A DNA stretch of 64,000 bases from Edaphochlamys debaryana (lineage: Eukaryota; Chlorophyta; Chlorophyceae; Chlamydomonadales), in contig JAEHOE010000111.1 of the NCBI GenBank assembly GCA_016858145.1, positions 1 to 64,000 on the forward strand, given 5' to 3'. Within the stretch, counting starts at the first letter, position 1. The number at the start of each line of letters is the position of its first letter. Both the position numbers and the translations under genes were made by a program. The notes beneath the pieces were generated by a model, which did no database searches, was not told the DNA's origin, and saw only the letters and a program-made list of their open reading frames with translations. Shown here piece by piece: positions 34,122 through 44,300 of the stretch.

Positions 34122-35648
34122 GGGGGCATGGAGCGGGGGGCGGAGGGAGGGAGGGAGGGAGGGAGCAGCGCTGTGGCGGGTGCTTCGCCTAAAGGGCGGA
34201 TTGGGGTCATATGTGAGTCCCTGCGGAAACCGGTGGTTGGTTGGGAGTAGCGAGTGGCGAGGAAGACGCGTTGGGGGAGCATGCGGGGTTATGTGTTTCT
34301 GTGCGCCTCCAGAGGGGCCGGGGAGGTGCGTCCCTCGTGTGGATTGGTGATTTCGGAGACGAAATGTATGATCTGGGCAAGCGTTGGGGACGGGTTGTAT
34401 CATACATAGGTTGTAGGAGTGTTCGAGGGCCCCCATGGTTGTGTCTGAGCCCACGAGCGTGATTCCGTTGCGTGCGCAGATTACTGAACCTCTTTCTTTC
34501 CGAGAGACCCGGGACTGTGTGTGCCGACATTAAGTGCATGCAAGGGCGACCGATTTGCCCGTTGCTGCGCCGGTGTGAAGGCTGTGATTCGGTACGGCGA
34601 GACCTGCGTTGTGTCTTCTTACTTCCTTACCCTTAGATGGACGAGTCTCTCGCAAGGTGCTGCCTCTTGCGGCCCGCGTGAGAGTTTGAGCCTTTAGCTT
34701 TAATGTGCAGAGGCGACGTGTTGAGTCGTCAACCAGATCGCTTCAACCTATTAGTCAACTGTATGTGTTGTCTGTAGGTAGGCGTTGCCACTGGACTCCT
34801 AGCTGCTCGTATGGCTTAGGTTTCTTTCTTCGTGAGTGGCCTCTGCTTTCCCTGTGATTGAGGCTTGAGGTGGGGAGCCCTTGTGCATCCGCTCTGGCGG
34901 CCGTTCATGGTTGGGGAGGTGGTCCGGACGTCATGTGCGCCAAAGACGCACCTACAGCTGCCGTGCGGCAGCTGCGTCCACGGGTCGCATTCATACCGAC
35001 CGCTCGGTTATAGCATAGCCATGGAAGTCTTGCCTTTAAGGCAGGGCGCAGGGGGCCAAGAGCAAGGCCGGGGCTGCGGCTGGCTGCGGGGAATAAAGAC
35101 GGGTGGGCATCGTGCCTCAATCGTCGGGGGTCGGGGGCTCGGGGCCGCTCGGCAGGGCTGCTTGCTTGTAACGCTGAAGCTCTCCTCGGCCGTGGGCACA
35201 CCAGGCCCTACCAGGCGAGCTGCCTGGCAATTTGGTGACGACGGTGTCAGTCAAGTGCACTGCAACGGTGCCCTGAGCCTCCCTGAGGCTTCAGACCGGC
35301 GGCATCCGGGCACCCTTGACTCCCTGGCCGTGTTCTGTGAGACGGCAACACCCCCAGAGCTCCACGGCAGCCGATTCTCTCGGGGCCACGGAGGCCACCA
35401 CCAAACCTGACCAACGGCGGGCGCGGGCATCAAGTGTGACGGTGATCGTACCCGCGGGATGCGAACCCGCGACACTCATACGAGGTACCAATCGTTGGTT
35501 CAACTTCATTGCGTAGATCTGACAGTCTTGTCAATTTGTGCGACTCTGGTCCGGTTCTTTTGCGTTGACTGTACTAGCACCCCATACTCTTATTGCGCGG
35601 TGTTCGTCAAGCGCGTCAAGTGCCGCTGCTCTCAACAAGTCTCCCGCA
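34122..35648. other. Spacer: LRR 3' region and lipase promoter
   Basis: No exon is supported. A G-rich (ggga) run follows the LRR stop near 34140-34165. The first TGTAA lies about 1.05 kb beyond that stop. A strong small stem with a TTCG-type loop occurs at about 35450-35475. The last part is AT-richer and should contain the lipase promoter, without a clear TATA box. Confidence 0.5.
35167..35171 (+). terminator. Candidate TGTAA poly(A) signal of the LRR gene
   Basis: First TGTAA downstream of the LRR stop codon. The implied 3' untranslated region is about 1.05 kb, long but acceptable for these algae. Confidence 0.4.
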
Positions 35649-38600
35649 ATGGGCTGTGGCGCGTCCGTGCCAGCGGTAGCGGTAAGGAGGACTTCGCTCA
35701 ACGCATGTCTTTGAGCTCGCTCTCACGCTCCGTTTCCCACCGCAGGTTGCTGCCACAGAGCCAGCAAAGCAGCTAGTCGCAGCCGCAGCGGCGACGCTGC
35801 AAGATGGGCAGGCACAGGTGCGACTTGCCTTCGCTGTGACACAACAGCGGACCCCGAGTCCTCAACCCTCCCGCGTTTCCCCGCCCTTCCCCGCCGGCCC
35901 CACCCCAACCCCATCCACGCTCCGCCCACATATCAGGAGCCCTCGACGGGGCCGACCCACGACGCCCCGGGCCAGGCCGGCGAGGTGCGACACGCCGACA
36001 CATTCAACGACGACCTCTCCGCCCTGGTTTCCAAGCTGTTGCTCGACCCTGGGTACGCGCCCCAGCTGTACGAGTCCCTGCAGGCCAGCAGCGGGCAGGG
36101 CAACCAGGCGGAGGTGAGGGTTGCAAGATCGGAGGGTTGCGGGACTTGAGGAAGGGGGGATGGGCGCTGCAAGGGGGGCAGCAGGCGGGGGAGGGCACGG
36201 GAGCCTCCGCTGTGTTGGGTGGCTTGGCAGTTGGTGCAAGCCCCGACAGCTCCTTCCCCCGCCTTCACCCTTCCAACGCCAGGTCCTGCTCAAGCTCATC
36301 CTGAGTCTGGCGCAGGCGGTGGGCGGCACCACCCAGCCCCGCCACACCCTCCCGGAGTTCCTGGCGGGCGTGTGAGCGGGGGGGAGGGCTGGGGTGTGGG
36401 GCGGTCAGGAGCGAGGAAGTGACTGGCCCAGGCCGTTCACGAAGTCATGCTGCGATTCGACTAACGCCCCGGGGCTTCCACACGTCACCCAGCAATACCG
36501 GTAACCCAGGGCGGGCCGTGCGCCCCGACTCGGAGCGTCCGACATGACTCACCCGGCTGCCCCTTCCCCGCTCACCCCTGCCCGCTTCCCCTGCCCCGGC
36601 CTCAGGGCGGTGTACGTGCTGCACCACCTGGGCATGAGCCACTCGCCCCCCCGGGAGCTGCTGGCGCTGGAGGAGCTGCAGGGGGGCAGGGGCACGGTAG
36701 GCGGCCGGGGGGGGAGCAGGGCGGGGGGAAGGGCTACGGCGGGTCTTGTCAAGGGATTCAGGGGCTCCTGCCGCGGGTCGCTCCCGTCCTCAGCCCCCCA
36801 CCCTCCCCTCCCCCCCCCAGGCCTACCACCGGGACGCCAAGTGGGCTCACGCCGTGTACCGAAGGGAGGCCGACCCCGACCCCCGCGGGGCGCTGGTGGC
36901 CTCCATGGCCCTGGAGCCCCTGGTGGGGGGTGGGGAGGGGGGTGGGAGGGGGGAGGGGGGGCGTGAGATCGGAGGGAGGTAGAGAGCGCGGGGCCCTGGG
37001 CATAAGGGGTGGAGAGGGGCTGGATGTGGATGTCGGGGCTGGGCCCCAGTCACCCCGAGGCTAGCGGGTACTGGGCCGAGCCCCCATACTTCCCCCCCAC
37101 ACGCCCCGTGCCTCGCCCCGCCCCGCCCCCCCCCCAGCCCTTCTCCGTGCCCCCCGAGGCGGTGGTCTACCTCCGCCCCGACTCGCAGCTCGCCCGCCCC
37201 GCACTGGCGGTGGCGCTGGACCCCGGGCGGGCGCTGGTGATGGTGGTGGTGCGGGGCACGGGCCTGGTGGGTGGGGGCAGGGTGTGTGTGGGGGGGGGGG
37301 GATAGGGGGTAGGGTGGTGCCCAGGAGGGTGGCGGGTTGGGGGCTGGGCCAGGTGCGGCGGGGCGCGCGAGATGGCCAGGTGCTGCGGCGGAGCTCTGGT
37401 CGCCCGACCCGGTCGTGGGCTTTGCCGAACTCCCTCTGTTGAGGCGTGGGGACTGAGACGTAGAGGCGGTGCCTGCCTCGTTCTTCTTTGTTCTTCTGCG
37501 CCCCCGTTCGTCCTCGACCCCTGTCCCTGTGCCCGCCCCCACCCCCCCACCCCCGGGCCCCAGGGCGACATCAAGGACCTGCTCACGGACGCAGGGGGCA
37601 ACCCGGTGCCCTGGGGGGAGGGCTACGCGCACGAGGGCATAGCCATGGCGGCCCGCGCTCTGTACCAGGAGGTGAGGGAGGGGGGAAGGCGGGGGGAGGA
37701 CGGGCTTGAGGAGAGAAGCGGGGGGTAGTCGCAAGTGGGATGGAGGGTCTTGGGACCTGCATGCCTGTGCCCTGGGCCGAAGCCTCGGTGCCCAGTACGC
37801 CTTTGCACCCCCACCCCCCGTGCCCGCCCCCGCCCCCCCCTGCAGGTGAGCGGCCTGGTGATGGAGCAGCTGCGCGCACAGCCCCCCCTCGCAGTCCGCA
37901 CCGTGGGCCACTCCATCGGGGGCGCCGTGGCCGCCCTCCTGGCGCTCACCATGCAGCGAGACAGCGACTTCCTGGATGCACTGTACGGGGGGCAGCCCGC
38001 GCCCGAGCCGGGGGCCCCCGGCTGCAAGCTCTCGTGCGTGTGTTTCGGCGCCGCCGCGTGCCTCAGCCGGGAGCTGGCCGAGGAGGCCGAGCCGCTCGTC
38101 ACGACTGTACTGCACTCGTACGACTGGGTGCCCAGGACGAGCCCGTACGCGCTCACGAACATCGTACTGGTGCGTGCGCCAACGGACCGTGCGGCATGGG
38201 GTGTGCGCAGCATGTGGCGTCAAGTTGCATGTTCAGAGAGAAACTCTACGCATGCCTTCAACCCACTACGATAACCAGCGGCGCCCTGGGAGCCTGCATG
38301 CATGCAGCGTTCTTGGAGACCTTACGGTAACCCGCCCCGCTTTGGGCCCCCCAGTTTGCCGACCTGATCGCCGATGCATTCGAGGGCATTCGGGGCGAGG
38401 TGCGGCAGCTGCTGGACGGTGCCGTGCCGCCCGGCTGGGACGCGGCCCGAGCTGCGGAGCTGGCGGCGCGCGCAGCGGCCAGCCCCGTGGGGGTGGTGGA
38501 GGAGCTAATCGGAGAGCGGGTGTGTGGGGAGGGGGGGCACGGGGACGGGGACGGGTAGACCGGGTGTGGCACACCGGGTTGTGGAGGCTTGCCGCGATAC

Positions 38601-39211
38601 GATGCGCATGCGCGTGAGGACTGTCTGGACGGGGGAGGACCAGTCCGGCCCCCCCGCCACCCCACGTCCACCCCATGCACGCCCACCCAACCCCATCGCA
38701 ACCAACTGCTCCCACCCTGTGCCCCCCGGCCCCTCCCGCATGCAGGTCGCGGCGGCGCAGGCGAGCGGCGCCCTGGGCCAGCCCCACACGCCCCGCCTCT
38801 ACCCGGCCGGCCGCCTCATCTTCATGACCTGTCAGGGAGCGGCCCCACGGGTGCCGACGGCGCCCCCTCCGCCCCCCCTCGCTACCTGCTGGGTCCCGTG
38901 TCGGCTCGGGAGCGGGTGCTTGACCTTATGCTCAAGCAGACCATGTTTGACGGTGAGCGGGTGCTTGCTGGGGCGGCTGGGGAACTACGTACCGTTCCGT
39001 AATCGGGCGGATGCACTCGGGTGCGGCCAGGTGCTCCCCTGCCTTGGTCCCCCCCTTCTCCTGTGCATTCTTCCAAGCCCCGCTCCCCTCACGTGGCGCA
39101 GACCACTCCATGTCCCACTACGTGTTTGGGCTGTGCACCGGCGCGGGGGCGCCCCCCAGCGCGCGGGCCCTGCCCGAGTGGGACGGCCAGGGAGCCAAGT
39201 GGCACTTCTAG
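35649..39211 (+). CDS. Class 3 lipase, sn-1 diacylglycerol-lipase-like, with a frame break in the penultimate exon
   Basis: Alpha/beta-hydrolase expected to cleave acylglycerols. Twelve exons (35649-35681, 35746-35817, 35937-36113, 36283-36371, 36606-36696, 36821-36922, 37138-37266, 37564-37671, 37846-38169, 38355-38519, 38746-38952, 39102-39211) give about 535 residues. Landmarks: LVMVVVRGTG (oxyanion region), TVGHSIGGAVAALLAL with Ser290, SYDWVPRTSP with Asp360, LYPAGRLIFM, and DHSMSHYVFG with the putative catalytic His near the end. Exon 11 starts in the frame of LYPAGRLIFMTC but must be read one frame over (SGPTGADG to LDLMLKQTMFD) to join exon 12, so one base appears to be missing near 38831, or the gene is mutated. 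No transmembrane helices are seen, unlike animal DAGL. The 11-codon first exon begins MGCGAS, a dual acylation motif that could hold the enzyme at a membrane. Confidence 0.84.
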
Positions 39212-39558
39212 GCGGGTGGGGCGGCGAGGAGTAAGAGGAGCGGCGGAGGAGTTCTTGTGGAGGTGGCCGGCTGCATGTGTGAACGCAGCGAGTCCAGGTG
39301 TCAATGCGGAAGGGGTGGGGGTGGCGAGGAGCTGCGGCGCCTCGGCGGGGGAGCCAGAGGGGGGCGGGAGTAGCTAGGTGCAGGGTTGGCGATAGCAACG
39401 CGAGGGGGCGGTCGCTTGTTGCCTGCAGCTGGGGAGAGGCCCTGCCCTGATCGCATGAACTTGACACTGCCACTGACATAAGTGGCTTGGGTGGGTGCGC
39501 TTGGGAGACGGTTGAGGTGCTGGGCAGTGCGGTGAAGCGCTGCAAGTGAGGTTGGGGC

Positions 39559-39563
39559 TGTAA
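39559..39563 (+). terminator. TGTAA poly(A) signal of the lipase gene
   Basis: TGTAA on the + strand 348 bases after the TAG at 39209-39211, a typical distance. It lies 12 bases from an opposite-strand copy. Confidence 0.6.
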
Positions 39564-39575
39564 GCACAACAGTAC

Positions 39576-39580
39576 TTACA
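39576..39580 (-). terminator. Candidate TGTAA poly(A) signal of the guanylyl cyclase gene
   Basis: TTACA on the + strand. It is the only minus-strand TGTAA that I find between the cyclase stop (41347) and the lipase, but it would imply a 1.77 kb 3' untranslated region that overlaps the lipase transcript end. A variant signal nearer to the stop is an alternative. Confidence 0.3.
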
Positions 39581-41346
39581 GGAGAAGACATGGACCCTGA
39601 GACACAAGGCTCCTTGCTCACGGCTTGCCGGCGCTAGTTGCAATGCACGGGTGCGTGTGCACGAACGCTGTACAACACCAACGTGGCTTGAAGTGCCATT
39701 CTCAGCATACTCGCTACCTAGCCACCAGCACCCCTCACTCGCTCCGACCCGGTCCGAGCCCAGCACAAGAAAGCTACGCTCTGCAATGCAAGGCGACCAC
39801 GGCACTCCGCCGAAGCCCCCCGAACCTCAGCACGACACCTTGATTGCATGGAAACAAAGATTCCCACCCCAAGCCTTCAGTCATGGGTGGTTACCTTCAG
39901 GCTCCTGGACTGATCCCCTGAAGCGTACTGGGCTCCTACCTGTTGGTCCACACACGGCGCCCGGCCTGCCAACTCCGTATCTACTTTCGTAACTCCTCAC
40001 ACAAGCTCTCTTCCTGTGCCTAATGCCAGGGCAGAGGGTCTTCCTTATGGCCAAACAGCGACACATGCCGGTATGGTGCTGTGCGGACTACTGCGGCCGC
40101 CCCCTCCCAGGGCCGCAAACTCGAGTCCGTCGGTTCACCCCTCCCTCAAAGTGCGCTTGCTTGCCGAGCCTCCAAATAAATATGCCTTTCGCAAATCTCC
40201 CCGCAGTAATCACGCCCGTACTTTCTAGGGCATCAGGACGTGACTCAGGAAAGCCCGCACAAGATCCTCTGCCCGGTCCGGCACACCAGGTTTCATCTTC
40301 AACACCGCTAGCTTTAGATCCTAGGGTGCTAAACCCTTAGCCTCTAAGCGCCGAGCTGCAATCAAAACCACACCGCCCCCGTCGAGGCAGCCAGACAGGG
40401 GCCTCATGCCGCCAAGCAGAAGCCTCCCTGACAGAGGGGATGAATACGGCGTTGCTACCCCCCTCACGCGTAGCAAACCAACACCCCACGCCACCCCATG
40501 CCAAGTTCAAGAGGGCGCGTCCAAAAGGGCGGCCGAAAGTAACCATACTCATATGTGCAAGCCTTCAACCTTGCATTGGCCGAGCAAGACACGCGTAGCG
40601 GTACCCAGTGAATATCTCCAGTGGTGGTCCCAGTTTGCGCCCTCCGCACGATTGTCTCACGCCAGCAGCAGTGCATGCCCGGAAGCACTGCACTGCAGCG
40701 CTGGCTGGACCCTTTGCAGACGTCCGCAAAAACGGAAGCAAATGCCGTACCACCAAGTGAAAGTGTCCGGAACTATCTCGCTGTCTTGCGAGGGCCCGGT
40801 TCGTGCAATGCAGATTTCTTGGCCACGTGGTGACCAGTGTATGCATGATGCTGCTCGATGAGCACCCTTCTGCACCGTAGGAAGCCGGGGGCCGTCGTGA
40901 CAAACATTCCTCCCACTCGGCCCTGATGATGAAACCTTGATACATACCGCCGGAATACTGTAGCCGGGTGCACGCTCACTTTTGGCGCCTGGCTACAAGC
41001 CAGAAAGCTCTCGGCCCGGCTTGAACTCTGAAGTCAAAGTGATAGACGCAGTTTGTACTTGGGACCTCTCACGCGCACACTGCACTCAGAACCACACACA
41101 CATCTGCACGCCGCAAAACTGCCCCGACGCGAACAATCCCAAGCTTAACCGCCAACGGTCAGGTAAGCGCAGACGCCACTCGCACAAGCGCAAGGGCAAC
41201 AATGGCCCTCTCCCGCCCCATTGCCCGCTTGCCTTCCGCAACGTACCGCATGCTAGCTCTGGACCGCAGTAGATACTCAGTCACACAACTTCCACACAGG
41301 GTTAGCAAGCTTGCCTCCGTCAGAACCGCGCATGCGATGAGGTTGT

Positions 41347-44300
41347 TCACTGACCGTCCTCCAGGCCCTCCTCGGGGGCAGCCGCCAGAATCTTCCTCAC
41401 GCCAGCCGCCATCGCTGGGCCTGAAGCGGAAGCCAAGAAACCGGAGCCCCGCGCGAAATTCTGAAGGGACAGCTCGCGCCCCTCGAAGCTGAGCGGGGCA
41501 CCACCCGACAGAGAGAGAGACCCGCGCGCGGCCCACACTCCGCCCATGCCCCGTGACTGGGCCTCGTCCTCGTCAGCAAGTGGCCCCACGCGCGGCGGCG
41601 GCGGCGCGGTTTCCTGAACCACAAGCTCCTGCGCGGTCTCCCGAGTGCTCCCCGGAGTGCTGGCGGCGCCGGCGCCAGATAGTATGGACCGTACGGATGG
41701 CTCCTCCGCAATGGCAGCGAAGGTGGCGGCGGTGGGCCCGCCGAGCCCGCCAACCCCCGTGCCGCTGCTCCCCGCCCTGATGCCCACGCCACCGCCGCCC
41801 GAGTCGGCGGGGCGGAAGACCATCCCTTCCACATGGCCAGACGATGACGCGTTCCGAGCCGCCATGCCTCCCACGTGGAGCTGGGCGGTTGCCATGTCGT
41901 GGTCGGCCGCGAACGGCACGTACGGCAATGACGTAATGTACGTCCCCAAGTTGCTGGAGAGTACGACCGTGTCGCAACTGGCCGGCGGCGCGGCGTGGTC
42001 CGGGCCCAGGCTGGGCGCCAGGCTGGGGTTGCCTAGTCTGGCAAGCGCCAGCGTCGGCGTGGCGGCGTCGCTGTGCGGCATGCAGCCGACGGTGCCGTCG
42101 ACGGCGGCGCTGCTGAGCGCGGCGCTGACGCCGCCGACGGAGCCGACGGCGCCGCCGCCGACGGCGCCGCTGGAGCTCGCGCGGCCCGGCGGCAGCGCGC
42201 TCCGGAGCGCTCCGGACATGCTCTGCAGCCAGTGGCCCAGGCTGCCGGCGTGGGCGTGGGCAGTCGCGGGCGAGGTGCGGTCCCGGCAGCCCGCCGCCGT
42301 GGGGGCGCGGCTGCAGGGCTCCGAGGCGGATGCGGTGATGGTGGCGCACGGTAGGGTCAGCAGCTGGGCGCTGGTTGCCAGGCCGCTGGCCGGCGGTGGG
42401 CCCGGCGGGGGCGGCTGGGGCGGAGGGGAGTGAGGGCGGTGTCCGACCGGCGAGGGCGCGGCGAGGGGCGCGGACAAGGGCCCTGGTGGGGCGCCTATCT
42501 GGGACGGAAACGTCGGGGGCGGGCGGTTGAGCCAGAAGGTATGCATGAAGCCCTGTGAGGTGGGTGGAGGGGCAGGGGAGCAGGGGGTATAGTGCTGGCG
42601 ATGGGCAGAGCCGGATTGAGATGGGGGAGTGATGAAAAGGTGGATAGAGGCCCCTGACCCCTCCGGCCCACCCGCCCTCAGCCGCGTACCTTGCCCTTGA
42701 TGTTCGTACGGCCCCTGCCGTACAGCACCAGGTTGCCGGCGGGTCCTGCACGTGTCACGCGGCACATCACGTGACGTCAGCCTGTGTTCCTCAAGATCGC
42801 TTCCCTACAATTACCCGCGGCCCGCTCGTGGCCCCCTAGGGCGGGGACCCCGCCACTGCCCCCTGTCCTCCGGACCGCACTGCCGCCTGACTCTGCCCAC
42901 TGCCGCCTCCCTCTGCCCACTGCCGCCTCCTTCCCCGCGTGCCGCGCTCACCCTTGGCGCCCTCCCGCGGCGGCAGGTACACCTGCTTCAGCGCCGCAGC
43001 CCTGCGAGCGGCGGAGGGCAGCAGCGGGTGCGGAGGCAGCCCGCCCGCCGCCGCCCCCGCCCCTCCCCCCGCCCCTCCTCCCGGTGCACCCATCTGCCCC
43101 TGCCCCAGACACCGGGCACTGCCGGTGCTGCCCATCGCGGCCGCCAGACGGGCCGCCAGGGCCGGACCGGGCGCCGTTCCGTGGGCGCCCACGCCGTTGC
43201 CGGGGCCCGTCTGCGAGGGCGGCCGGCTGCCCTGCGAGGGCTGCGAGGGCTGGTGCTGGAAGGGCGACGCAGGCTGCGCCCCGCTGCCCTGCCGATGCAA
43301 CGGCAGGAGCTCGCCCGTTGCCGTGCCGGGGGCCGTGCCGGCGGCGGCCTGGTCGTGTTGTTCGAGCAGGAGGGAGAGGTTGGGCGGGGTGGCGGTACCG
43401 CCTGTGAGCCCCGGGATGATGGGGCCGCCGTGGGTGCTGGGGTGGTGGTGGGGCCACTCGCCGTTCAGGGAGAAGCGCTGGGAGGTGTAGACGCCGGGGT
43501 GGACGAGGGCGGAGGCGGAGGCGGAGGAGAGGCAGGCGGCCAGGGACTGGAGCGGGGAGGGGGGCGCCGCGGGCCGGGAGGGTCGCGGGGGGAGCACTAC
43601 GGCCGAGCCCGCCTGGCGGAGGAGGGACGCCGTCGCTGCGCCTGCGTGGTAGAGGGAGAGAGGAGGATCAGAGGAACAGTAAGGGGAGGGGAGGGGTGCG
43701 TAGAGAGGGGCCAAGAGGGGGCTTTTGGCGTGGCGGGAGGCCGGAGGGAGGCGCCTGGTGTGTTCGCGCGAGGCGGGCCCAGCCAGGCCCCGCACAGGCC
43801 CTTGACCGGCTTACTCATGTGGATGCACATGGGCGCCGAGTTGGTCTCCATCCGTGAGGCCGTGTTGACCGTGTCGCCAAACAGGCTGCGAGCAGCGAGC
43901 AGCGAGGGTGGTCAGGCGTGAGGACATGGGACAGATTGTAGTCATGGGACTGGCAACCCCGTATCAGCATTCACGGGCCCTCACGTCAGCATCCAACAGC
44001 CCCGGCTCACCAGTACCGCGGCATGCGCTGTCCGATAACTCCCGCAACAACAGGACCTGAAAACAAAAGCAACATTGACGCGAGCGGAGGCAAGAGGGTT
44101 CGAGCGAAGCAGTGCGCCTGAGCTGCTGGTCCCGGGACGGGTGGCCGACAGACAAGGGCAGCGTCTGGGCGCCGGGGCATGTGGGTCGGGTGGGGGATGT
44201 GCCACTGCTGAGCGTCGGGTGGGTTGGCGGGACGGAGGCTCACCGCTGTGCAGGCCGACCCTGATCTTGACCTGCATCTCCTCGTCGCCCACCCGCGTCC

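Larger units (their letters stand above)
39212..41346. other. Convergent spacer between lipase and guanylyl cyclase
   Basis: About 2.1 kb holding the 3' regions of both genes. It is AT-richer than the genes and has no splice-consistent exon. TGTAA signals occur on both strands near 39.56 kb. No RNA gene or mobile element was recognised. Confidence 0.55.

Noticed and set aside
35430..35520. tRNA-like arm on the minus strand (perfect 5-bp stem with GGTTCGCATCC loop)
   Set aside because: The T-arm and B-box resemble a tRNA, but the conserved A58 is changed, no 7-bp acceptor stem matches the following GGGTACG, and no anticodon stem forms. At most it is a chance hairpin or a tRNA-derived relic.
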